Shown here one piece after another: positions 1 to 5,824 of a stretch of DNA of 7,170 nucleotides. The stretch spans positions 1 through 7,170 of the forward strand of contig CAYYRB010000086.1 of NCBI GenBank assembly GCA_964473995.1. Direction: 5' to 3'. The position numbers and the translations under genes were made by a program. The DNA comes from JAKRSD01 sp964473995 (GTDB lineage Bacteria > Bacteroidota > Bacteroidia > CAIKAF01). The notes under the pieces are model-generated. The model had not been told where the DNA came from. It ran no database searches and was given only the letters and a program-made list of their open reading frames with translations. The stretch's first letter is position 1. Each line of letters starts with the position of its first letter.

Positions 1-510
1 GAAATCAGTATTTGGCTTGATTCGTACGACGATATGTTTTCCGATTTTGATCCCCGCCCGTATTCCAAGCGCACCGTGTCTGACGACTTTATCTTTCAGC
101 TGCGGAATGTGGCCCGGGGCAGGGTAGGAAAAAAAATGAGGCTGGCTCTCCTGATGCCTGAATCTAAAAAAGATATTCAGGTAGAGCAGTTGGTCTCGCT
201 ACGGCTGCACGCCTATTTTCAGTTTAATGCAGAGCAATTAGTCAGGGAACGCAAAGCATCCAATCGCAAAGGGCTTTTGCTTACGTTGGCCGGATTGGCT
301 GTCATGTTATCGGCAGGTTATGTTTCTTTTCTGAATTCGGAATCTTTTCTGGCACGCGCCTTACTCATCCTCTTTGAGCCTGCTGGCTGGTTCATGCTTT
401 GGATGGGTTTAGATTTGCTAGTTTATAACACGCGTAAATTGAAAAAAGAGCTCGACTTTTATAACAGATTATCCTTTGCGGAAATTCGCTTCGGCACGTA
501 TCGGGAATAG
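1..510 (+). CDS. Conserved two-TM membrane protein of unknown function, 5' partial
   Basis: The reading frame is open from the first base of the window. The codons before the ATG at 34 read EISIWLDSYDD and run smoothly into MFSDFDPRPYS. I associate this motif (IWLDSYDD-[IM]-FSDFDPRPYS..R..SDDF) with a widespread uncharacterised bacterial family, so the ATG at 34 is probably an internal Met and the true start lies upstream. There is no ribosome-binding-like sequence before 34. Counting from that Met, residues 1-75 are soluble and charged. Two hydrophobic segments follow at about 81-100 and 108-131; the second contains EPAGWFMLWMGLDLLVY. A basic/acidic tail ends in RFGTYRE. This predicts an inner-membrane hairpin with a cytoplasmic N-terminal domain. 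No catalytic motif is visible and no function can be assigned. The gene converges on the sugar transferase gene. Coding status is confident; the function is unknown. Confidence 0.85.
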   Translation, partial: EISIWLDSYDDMFSDFDPRPYSKRTVSDDFIFQLRNVARGRVGKKMRLALLMPESKKDIQVEQLVSLRLHAYFQFNAEQLVRERKASNRKGLLLTLAGLAVMLSAGYVSFLNSESFLARALLILFEPAGWFMLWMGLDLLVYNTRKLKKELDFYNRLSFAEIRFGTYRE

Positions 511-675
511 CCGTTTTAATTTTATATTTTTTTCTTGGTAGTTGCTTAGCGAAAAAAATTAGCATTAAAAAATACAATATAATGGAAAATTTAATACTAA
601 AATTTCCACTATACTGGAAAAATTTGTATTAAAATTTCCGGTAGACGATTTTCGTATGATTTTTCGAACTGCTTT
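511..675. other. AT-rich convergent spacer, likely termination zone
   Basis: This 165-bp spacer lies between two convergent stop codons and is far more AT-rich than the flanking genes. It has no convincing ORF. Just after the plus-strand stop there is a T-rich run (about 515-537). It follows a weak CGGC/GCCG pairing that straddles the stop codon, so it could act as a poor intrinsic terminator for the left gene. The centre carries the paired dyad repeat annotated separately. No strong GC-rich hairpin with a U-tract is seen in either direction. The terminating role is inferred from the convergent layout. Confidence 0.5.
583..639. repeat. Tandem pair of near-identical AT-rich dyads
   Basis: Two copies of a 24-bp element occupy 584-607 and 616-639, 32 bp apart start to start. 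They align as GGAAAA-TTTAATACTAAAATTTCC and GGAAAAATTTGTATT-AAAATTTCC. Each copy is itself an imperfect inverted repeat: in copy 1, TGGAAAATTT (583-592) pairs with AAATTTCCA (600-608) across a 7-nt loop with one bulge. The 3' arm of copy 1 can also pair with the 5' arm of copy 2 (TTTCCA/TGGAAA). Read on the minus strand, the copy 1 hairpin is followed by a T-rich stretch, so it could be the terminator of the minus-strand unit. A protein-binding role cannot be excluded. Confidence 0.6.
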
Positions 676-2088
676 TTACATTCCCCGTCCCTTGATAACG
701 GTGAGCACCGTATAAATCAAAATTTTCACATCGAGCAGCAGCGACATGTTTTCCATGTAGAGGATGTCGTAGCGCAGCCGCTTGATCATCTGATCCACAT
801 TTTCGGCATAGCCGTATTTCACCATTCCCCAGGAGGTGATTCCCGGCCTTACCCGATGCAGCAGCCTGTAATGCGGCGCTTTTTTTACAATCTGTTCAAT
901 AAAAAATTGACGCTCGGGGCGAGGGCCCACTAAGGCCATTTCTCCTTTAAATACGTTGATGAACTGAGGCAGCTCATCCAGTCGGTACTTTCGAAGCCAC
1001 CGGCCTATGGGTGTAATGCGCGGATCGTTCTTGGAACTCAGCGCCGGCCCGGCCTCCTCCGCATTCAGAACCATGGTCCGAAATTTGAGAATGAAAAAGG
1101 GTTTTCCACGCTTTCCTATGCGCTCCTGCTTATAGAAAACCGGACCCCCGTCACGCCTGATGAGCAGCCCCAGCAACAAAAAAAGAGGGGACAGGCAAAG
1201 TAATGCGAAGGCGGAAATCACCAAATCACCCATACGTTTGATGATCTGCTGCCACTCGGGCATTACCACGGGAGAAATTTCAATCAGCGGTGTTCCAAAT
1301 ATCGCCGTCATGCGCACGGAACCGGAAAGGAAATCGGGCAGATCGGGTGTGGCTTTCACTACCACATCGTGTTCGTGTAAAGCATGAAGAATATCCTGAA
1401 CCCGTCCATCTTCCTGTTTTTCCATAGCCAGAATGACTTCCTCTGCGTTGTGCTCCTGGATAATATCCCCGATGCGCATGGAATCGCCCAAGTATGGAAT
1501 GGAAAGTCGTTCGGGTTGTTCCGCAGCTCCATTCACTGTACAATATCCGATGAGCCGGGTTCCGTTTTTAATCTGTTCTTTTTCTAAATCGTCAATCAGT
1601 TCTGCGGCACGCGGTCCGCTGCCGATGATAAGGGTATTGAATCCGATTTGTCCCCGTTGTATTGCCTCGTTGGTGCGTGTAGTGAGCACAAGTCGCGGAA
1701 TATAGGTTCCGACAAACTGCAGGCAGAAATAAAATCCAAAAGTTCGGTAGTAAAAGGTGTAATCCGCTACGGCATCATCCAACATAAGGGCGAAGAAAAG
1801 CACCACCGAGCCGATGAGCGTAAAAAGCAGGCTTTGCGCCAATTCCTTCAATCGGGAGCGCCGCAGCTCCTTGGCATAAAAACCGGCCATGGCGTAGAAA
1901 AAAATCCAAATCAGCGGGATAACGGCAATGCCCAGAAAAAAACGCGGAGTAAATACCAGCGGAATATCGATGCCGAACGCTTCACTTTCCGCTACTTTTT
2001 TTCGGAAAATATACAGTGCCACCCAGGCGATTTCGGAAAAAATCAGATCAAAAATGAGGTAGGAATAAGGCCGTTTTCTTTCCGTCAT
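676..2088 (-). CDS. Polyprenyl-phosphate sugar-1-phosphate transferase (WcaJ/CpsE-like)
   Basis: The 470-aa protein fits a full-length polyisoprenyl-phosphate hexose-1-phosphate transferase. These enzymes move a sugar phosphate from a UDP-sugar to undecaprenyl phosphate on the inner membrane and so start exopolysaccharide or capsule repeat units. About four N-terminal TM segments (near 10-28, 48-70, 84-103, 110-132) precede a Rossmann-like CoA_binding_3 domain with GSGPRA at 156-161. A membrane-dipping helix lies at about 287-310. The bacterial sugar transferase domain follows, with KFRTM (335-339), DELPQ (371-375, holding the Asp-Glu pair that is catalytic in PglC-type enzymes), GPRPE (388-392) and RPGITSWG (414-421). 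The length is normal and all key motifs are intact. The ATG start at 2088 lies 6 bases after the lipoprotein stop, so translational coupling is likely. Which sugar is transferred (glucose, galactose or another) cannot be read from the sequence. Confidence 0.93.
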   Translation of the reverse strand: MTERKRPYSYLIFDLIFSEIAWVALYIFRKKVAESEAFGIDIPLVFTPRFFLGIAVIPLIWIFFYAMAGFYAKELRRSRLKELAQSLLFTLIGSVVLFFALMLDDAVADYTFYYRTFGFYFCLQFVGTYIPRLVLTTRTNEAIQRGQIGFNTLIIGSGPRAAELIDDLEKEQIKNGTRLIGYCTVNGAAEQPERLSIPYLGDSMRIGDIIQEHNAEEVILAMEKQEDGRVQDILHALHEHDVVVKATPDLPDFLSGSVRMTAIFGTPLIEISPVVMPEWQQIIKRMGDLVISAFALLCLSPLFLLLGLLIRRDGGPVFYKQERIGKRGKPFFILKFRTMVLNAEEAGPALSSKNDPRITPIGRWLRKYRLDELPQFINVFKGEMALVGPRPERQFFIEQIVKKAPHYRLLHRVRPGITSWGMVKYGYAENVDQMIKRLRYDILYMENMSLLLDVKILIYTVLTVIKGRGM

Positions 2089-2094
2089 GCCCGA

Positions 2095-2979
2095 TTAATA
2101 AAGCACCTTGATGTTGTCGATAAATACTTCCTGCACGGGAATGTCTGTCTGACGCGCCATGCCGATCACGGGTTTGAACTGGTTTCCCGTAACGAATTCA
2201 TTTACCGTAGGTGAAAGGGTGATGTAGATTTTTTTCCAGGTTTCTGAAGCATTCAGCCCCACGATGCCAATTTTTTTGATTGGACCTCCGTCCGACGGTT
2301 TACATAAAAGGGAAATTACGAATGAAGAGTTGGCTTTGAAATTAAACTCAAAAAATATTCCCACGCCTCCTTTGGGTAAGGTCATCCAATTCAGCGATTC
2401 AATCTGGGCCAAGGTACTTTCGGCCCCGTTGTGGCGGATGAGTGCGCAGGCGTTGCCTTCAAAGGCGGTCTGCGGTGAATTGCTTACCCGCACATATTCG
2501 CCCGAAGTACCCGGTGATTTGATGAATAATTCACCTGAACTCCCTTCAAAATCTTCCAAAAGGGGAAAAAGAGCCAATGTGTCGTATTGAAACACGGGGT
2601 TTATTTTCACGGTTTGGCCGGGAACGAAATTAATTTGCTGACGATACGGAAGTACTTTGAGGTAAGTGGAACGTAATCCGCTGAAGCCGTTCACCTGAAT
2701 ACCGGGATACAGAATCAGGTCGGTACTTCCCTGGGCCAAAACGGGGACACGGCAGGGCAATTCAAACCCTCCCACCAGATTGCTGTTCACAAATACCCAG
2801 GCATCGGTAAACCGACTTGATGCCGAGCCCTGATCAATGTAATTGGAAGTAAGGCCGATGCTGTCAATTTCCAACCAGGCAGGCTCGGAAGCCTTTTCTT
2901 TTAGGCAGGCGGGAAAGAACAAGATCACCGAAACCAGCATCAAGGCAAGGGCCGATTTGCAAAGAGGAAAAGACTTCAT
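2095..2979 (-). CDS. Outer-envelope lipoprotein, uncharacterised Bacteroidota family
   Basis: The 294-aa product begins MKSFPLCKS, followed by a hydrophobic core (about 9-22) and the lipobox FPAC with the acceptor Cys at residue 25. This is a signal-peptidase-II lipoprotein. I chose the ATG at 2979 over the in-frame TTG at 3000, which would only add seven residues before a standard signal peptide. The mature part looks like all-beta repeats. An N-terminal module (about 35-135) contains WVFVNSNLVGGFELP and a VLAQGST segment. A C-terminal module (about 145-294) ends in VFIDNIKVLY, a pattern seen in jelly-roll/concanavalin-like or carbohydrate-binding folds. I recall similar lipoproteins in other Bacteroidota but know no function. 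It sits between a sugar-type dehydrogenase and a glycan-initiating transferase, which suggests a cell-surface or glycan-linked role. That is inference only. Confidence 0.85.
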   Translation of the reverse strand: MKSFPLCKSALALMLVSVILFFPACLKEKASEPAWLEIDSIGLTSNYIDQGSASSRFTDAWVFVNSNLVGGFELPCRVPVLAQGSTDLILYPGIQVNGFSGLRSTYLKVLPYRQQINFVPGQTVKINPVFQYDTLALFPLLEDFEGSSGELFIKSPGTSGEYVRVSNSPQTAFEGNACALIRHNGAESTLAQIESLNWMTLPKGGVGIFFEFNFKANSSFVISLLCKPSDGGPIKKIGIVGLNASETWKKIYITLSPTVNEFVTGNQFKPVIGMARQTDIPVQEVFIDNIKVLY

Positions 2980-2997
2980 GAATATGCCGTTATTACG

Positions 2998-3005
2998 CAA
3001 AAGTA
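2998..3005 (-). promoter_or_regulatory. Candidate -7 box (TACTTTTG) before the lipoprotein gene
   Basis: On the minus strand TACTTTTG fits the Bacteroidota -7 consensus TAnnTTTG exactly. It lies 18 nt upstream of the lipoprotein ATG and partly within the 32-bp gap after the oxidoreductase stop. No TTTG -33 box is seen at the usual spacing of about 19 nt. It could give the lipoprotein and sugar transferase genes a promoter of their own inside the unit, or be a chance match. Confidence 0.35.
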
Positions 3006-3011
3006 TCCCTT

Positions 3012-4010
3012 TTATTGCAAGGAGGCTACGGCAAAATTCAATTTTTCGGAAATGGTATTGGCTACTTCCAAGGCATAAAGCCCCTCATATCCGGAAACCG
3101 CCACGGGGATTTCTCCCGCTATTGCGGCTGAGAATGCCGACAACTCTTCCCTGATGGCATTGTTGGGTTGAATATCGGGCAAAATCATGTTCAGTTGTTT
3201 TTTGACTTTGCCAGGTCCCGGATCAATCACGGGGGTAAAGGGAGCCGGCTCTCCTTCCAACGCCGTGAGTTTTAAAATTTCGGTTTTTTTTTCTAAAAAA
3301 TCTACGCTGATATAACAATCCCGCTGGAAAAAGCGGGTTTTTCGCATGTTTTTCAGGCTGATCCGGCTTGCCGTTAAATTGGCCGTACAGCCGTTTTCAA
3401 ATTCCAGCCGTGCATTGCAGATATCGGGAGTGTCGCTGATGACGGCCACCCCTGAGGCATGTACTTTTTTCACCCTTGATTTCACCGTGCAGAGTACGAT
3501 GTCAATGTCGTGGATCATGAGGTCGTAAATTACGCTTACGTCAGTTCCCCGCGGATTGAACACGGCCAGCCGGTGCGATTCAATGAATGCCGGTTGGTTG
3601 ATCGATTCCCGTGCCGCCAAAAAGGCAGGATTAAATCGTTCCACATGGCCTACCTGTAAAATCACCTTTGCCTCATCGGCCAGCTTACAGAGTATTTTAG
3701 CTTCTTCCACCGTGGCGGTAATCGGCTTTTCCACAAATACATGCTTTACCGATTTCAAAGCTTTGGAGGCATATTCGAAATGGGAAAGCGTGGGGGTCAC
3801 AATGTCCACCGCATCGCATTGCTGCATCAGTTCCTCCGCCGATGCATAAGCCTGCACGCCCAATTCTTCCGCTACCATTTTGCGAACTTCCGCATCGCTG
3901 TCAAAAAATCCGACCAGGTTGATCTCTTCGATTTCTTTGGCCAGGCGGAGATGAATTTTTCCCAGATGCCCGGCACCCAAAATGCCCAGCTTGAGCGGTT
4001 GTTGATTCAT
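3012..4010 (-). CDS. Gfo/Idh/MocA-family NAD(P)-dependent oxidoreductase
   Basis: This 332-aa protein has the normal length and layout of the family. An N-terminal Rossmann fold has the dinucleotide motif GAGHLG (12-17) after the first strand and an acidic strand end FFDSD (35-39). The family EKP motif is at 94-96, with the Lys expected at the active site. GHVERFNP is at 121-128, and DLMIHDID at 163-170 carries the conserved His/Asp of the catalytic region. The C-terminal half is the alpha/beta substrate domain. The ATG at 4010 fits because the Rossmann strand begins seven residues later. The frame stays open to a GTG at 4259, but that would overlap pcm on the other strand and add non-family sequence. 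The substrate is unknown. GHVERFNP-type members often act on nucleotide sugars, and the downstream sugar transferase fits that, but this is inference. The gene heads the minus-strand unit. Confidence 0.9.
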   Translation of the reverse strand: MNQQPLKLGILGAGHLGKIHLRLAKEIEEINLVGFFDSDAEVRKMVAEELGVQAYASAEELMQQCDAVDIVTPTLSHFEYASKALKSVKHVFVEKPITATVEEAKILCKLADEAKVILQVGHVERFNPAFLAARESINQPAFIESHRLAVFNPRGTDVSVIYDLMIHDIDIVLCTVKSRVKKVHASGVAVISDTPDICNARLEFENGCTANLTASRISLKNMRKTRFFQRDCYISVDFLEKKTEILKLTALEGEPAPFTPVIDPGPGKVKKQLNMILPDIQPNNAIREELSAFSAAIAGEIPVAVSGYEGLYALEVANTISEKLNFAVASLQ

Positions 4011-4015
4011 GATCA

Positions 4016-4023
4016 CAAAAGTA
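4016..4023 (-). promoter_or_regulatory. -7 box (TACTTTTG) of the minus-strand unit
   Basis: TACTTTTG on the minus strand matches the Bacteroidota -7 consensus TAnnTTTG. Only 5 nt separate it from the oxidoreductase ATG at 4010, so the transcription start would fall at or next to the start codon. No good -33 box is seen about 19 nt further upstream; a TTTG lies 32 nt away. The location in a divergent gap, where a promoter is required, raises confidence. Confidence 0.55.
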
Positions 4024-4123
4024 GGGATGGGTCGTCTCCTTTTTTCGGATTCGGACAAAGGGTTTAAACAGAACTTTGTTAATTGGATTAAACAGCCGGC
4101 CCAATTATCCCGCTTAGGAATGG

Positions 4124-4131
4124 TACCTTTG
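4124..4131 (+). promoter_or_regulatory. -7 box (TACCTTTG) of pcm
   Basis: TACCTTTG fits TAnnTTTG exactly and lies 8 nt before the pcm ATG at 4140. The expected start site would leave a leader of only a few bases. No clear TTTG -33 element is present at the usual distance. That position is occupied by the right arm (CCAATTA) of an inverted repeat. Confidence 0.6.
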
Positions 4132-4139
4132 CATGAGTT

Positions 4140-4796
4140 ATGAAAATGGAGGATTCGTTCAGAGATAAAGGGTTGCGCAAAGGCTTGCTGAAGGAGGTGC
4201 GCGAGAAAGGCATAACCGACGAAAAAGTGTTGGCCGCCATGGACCGCATTCCCAGGCACCTATTCGTGGATTCTGCATTCAAGGAGTTGGCCTATCGCGA
4301 TCAGGCGTTGCGTATAGGAGCAGGGCAGACCATTTCGCAGCCCTATACCGTGGCTTTTCAATCGCAACTGCTTCAGGTACAAAAGGGGGATAAAATTCTG
4401 GAAGTGGGCACCGGTTCAGGATATCAGGCCGCCGTGTTGGCCGAACTCGGAGCCCGTGTTTACACCATCGAACGGCAAAAGGAACTGTATGACACGGCCA
4501 AGGAATTTTTGCCCCGGCTAAATCCCGTGCATCGTATCCGCTTTTTTTTCGGTGACGGATACAAGGGGCTTCCGGCGTTCGCACCCTTTGATAAAATCAT
4601 CGTTACTTGCGGAGCGCCTTTCATTCCCGATGATTTGGTGAAACAATTGAAACCCGGGGGCCGCGCCGTAATTCCGGTAGGAGAGGGGGAGGTTCAGAAG
4701 ATGATGCTCGTTTTGAAATCCGAATCCGGCGAAATCATGCTGGAAGAAAAAGGGGATTTTCGCTTCGTGCCCATGCTGCACGATAAGGCAGGATAG
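4140..4796 (+). CDS. pcm: Protein-L-isoaspartate O-methyltransferase
   Basis: The 218-aa cytosolic enzyme methylates L-isoaspartyl (and D-aspartyl) residues with S-adenosylmethionine, which starts repair of age-damaged proteins. Family signatures are complete. IPRHLFV (37-43) and AYRDQALRIGAGQTISQPY (51-69) form the substrate-side region. ILEVGTGSGYQAAVLAEL (86-103) is SAM motif I, and ER (111-112) is the acidic end of the next strand. GDG is at 138-140, PGGRAVIPVG at 172-181, and a terminal FRFVPML is at 207-213. The length is typical of bacterial PCMT. The start is either the ATG at 4140 (MKM) or the one at 4146; both fit. The gene is divergent from the oxidoreductase unit. A 146-bp gap without a strong terminator separates it from the next gene, so some readthrough is possible. 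Confidence 0.96.
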   Translation: MKMEDSFRDKGLRKGLLKEVREKGITDEKVLAAMDRIPRHLFVDSAFKELAYRDQALRIGAGQTISQPYTVAFQSQLLQVQKGDKILEVGTGSGYQAAVLAELGARVYTIERQKELYDTAKEFLPRLNPVHRIRFFFGDGYKGLPAFAPFDKIIVTCGAPFIPDDLVKQLKPGGRAVIPVGEGEVQKMMLVLKSESGEIMLEEKGDFRFVPMLHDKAG

Positions 4797-4805
4797 CTGT
4801 CGGCA

Positions 4806-4841
4806 GAGTGAGCGTGGATAGTGAGAGTGGAGAATGAGAGG
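4806..4841. repeat. Imperfect 13-bp minisatellite, about 2.7 copies
   Basis: In the gap after pcm, GAGTGAGCGTGGA (4806-4818), TAGTGAGAGTGGA (4819-4831) and the partial copy GAATGAGAGG (4832-4841) stack head to tail. The strand is strongly purine/GT-biased and unlike its surroundings. It is too short and diverged to call a mobile element. It begins 9 bases after the pcm stop. Confidence 0.6.
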
Positions 4842-4927
4842 GCTTTCAATACAGCCTGAAAATCTGCTCCTGAAAAAAAGATATCGCCGGTTTGGGCCCA
4901 AGTTTTCGATGTTTGGCGGTCAACTTG

Positions 4928-4935
4928 TATTTTTA
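4928..4935 (+). promoter_or_regulatory. Candidate -7 box (TATTTTTA) before the HMG-CoA lyase-like gene
   Basis: TATTTTTA matches the Bacteroidota -7 consensus TAnnTTTG except for the last base. It lies 7 nt before the ATG at 4943, the same spacing as the boxes before pcm and the oxidoreductase. No convincing -33 element accompanies it. The 146-bp gap after pcm makes a separate promoter for this gene pair plausible. Confidence 0.35.
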
Positions 4936-4942
4936 CCCCCTC

Positions 4943-5824
4943 ATGCACGCAAAACGAATACACATCACCGAATGTCCGCGCGACGCCATGCAGGGCGTGA
5001 AAGCGTTCATTCCTACCCGCGATAAAATCCGGTATCTCCATTCCCTTATGCATACCGGTTATGATGTGCTTGACTTTTGCAGTTTTGTTTCCCCCAAAGC
5101 CGTGCCGCAGATGGCCGATGCCGAGGAAGTTGCCGAAGCCATGCAGGACATGGACTCAAAAACCGAGCTGCTCACCATCATCGGTAATGTGAGCGGTGCC
5201 AAACGGGCCTCCCACTTTCCACATATTCGTTATTGGGGTTACCCGCACTCCGTGTCTCCCACGTTTTTGAACCGTAATATTCAATCCGCTACTGATGAAT
5301 CGTTGGATCGCATCCGGTCTATACAAGACATGCTGCTTCCCGGAACTGAGATGGTTTGTTATATTTCCATGGGTTTCGGTAATCCCTACGGCGATTTTTG
5401 GAGTCCGGAATTGGTGGAAGATTGTGTTATGCAACTTCATAAACTGGGCATACGCCGTATTTCTCTCGCCGATACCGTGGCCCTTGCCGATCCGGAAACC
5501 ATCCGCACCGTTTTTCAGCGGTTGATCCCAGCCTTTCCGGATGTGCTTTTCGGGGCACATCTGCATACGCAACCCCATCAGTGGAAACCCAATCTGGAAG
5601 CCGCGCTGGAAGCAGGCTGCCATCGCATTGAAACGGCTATGCTCGGGCTTGGCGGTTGCCCTATGGCCAAGGACGATTTGAATGGAAATTTACCTACCGA
5701 ACATTTGGTTTCGTATTGCCGGACACACCATCTGGAAACGGGCATAAACTTTTCCCGGTTCCGCGATAACCTGCGTATGGCTTCCGAATTGTTTCATCTG
5801 ACTCCCCAAAATCCTGAATCATGA
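4943..5824 (+). CDS. HMG-CoA lyase family protein (aldolase-type TIM barrel)
   Basis: This 293-aa cytosolic protein resembles hydroxymethylglutaryl-CoA lyase, which cleaves HMG-CoA to acetyl-CoA and acetoacetate in leucine breakdown. Residues matching the human catalytic set are present: R13-D14 (in PRDAMQ), D177 (SLADT), H206 and H208 (HLH), C239 (GLGGCP) and N249 (NGNL). SFVSPKAVPQM (47-57) is also conserved. Two positions differ: the Glu before SFVSPK is Asp (D44), and the usual HCHDTYG reads HLHTQPH. I recall this variant, with ISMGFGNPYGD (141-151) and GGCPMA, from other Bacteroidota, where it is annotated as HMG-CoA lyase. The exact substrate is therefore less certain than the fold. The ATG at 4943 is chosen because the first barrel strand (RIHITE) follows at once; the frame extends back to a TTG at 4892 without family sequence. 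The stop overlaps the dgt start (ATGA). Confidence 0.85.
   Translation: MHAKRIHITECPRDAMQGVKAFIPTRDKIRYLHSLMHTGYDVLDFCSFVSPKAVPQMADAEEVAEAMQDMDSKTELLTIIGNVSGAKRASHFPHIRYWGYPHSVSPTFLNRNIQSATDESLDRIRSIQDMLLPGTEMVCYISMGFGNPYGDFWSPELVEDCVMQLHKLGIRRISLADTVALADPETIRTVFQRLIPAFPDVLFGAHLHTQPHQWKPNLEAALEAGCHRIETAMLGLGGCPMAKDDLNGNLPTEHLVSYCRTHHLETGINFSRFRDNLRMASELFHLTPQNPES

Larger units (their letters stand above)
4011..4139. promoter_or_regulatory. Divergent promoter region with two inverted repeats
   Basis: This 129-bp gap lies between two divergently read genes and must hold their promoters. Besides the two -7 boxes listed separately, it carries ACAAAG (4055-4060) facing CTTTGT (4074-4079), with the palindrome GTTTAAAC (4062-4069) inside. 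It also carries TAATTGG (4080-4086) facing CCAATTA (4101-4107) with a 14-nt spacer. TTAAACAG occurs twice (4064-4071 and 4088-4095), 24 bp apart. These are direct observations. That they bind a regulator serving both directions is a guess from position. Confidence 0.55.

Noticed and set aside
1648..2214. Plus-strand 188-codon open frame
   Set aside because: It is antisense to the sugar transferase and lipoprotein genes, crosses their junction and has low-complexity basic composition. It is a shadow frame.
2980..3000. TTG start for the lipoprotein at 3000
   Set aside because: It adds seven residues before a standard signal peptide. The ATG at 2979 gives a normal lipoprotein signal, and the TTG lies inside a candidate -7 box.
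4011..4259. N-terminal extension of the oxidoreductase to a GTG at 4259
   Set aside because: It would overlap the 5' end of pcm on the other strand and cross the divergent promoter gap. The added residues do not resemble the family, and the Rossmann fold starts right after the ATG at 4010.
4841..4856. GGCT/AGCC hairpin after pcm as a terminator
   Set aside because: The stem is only 4 bp with an 8-nt loop and no following T-run, so it is too weak to call.
4892..4901. Perfect 10-bp palindrome TTGGGCCCAA
   Set aside because: It has no loop, so it cannot form a normal RNA hairpin. As a single isolated site it could easily be chance.
4892..4942. TTG start for the HMG-CoA lyase-like gene at 4892
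   Set aside because: The 17 extra residues do not look like family sequence, and the first barrel strand begins directly after the ATG at 4943.
5156..5623. Minus-strand 155-codon open frame
   Set aside because: It is antisense to the HMG-CoA lyase-like gene and has no family features.
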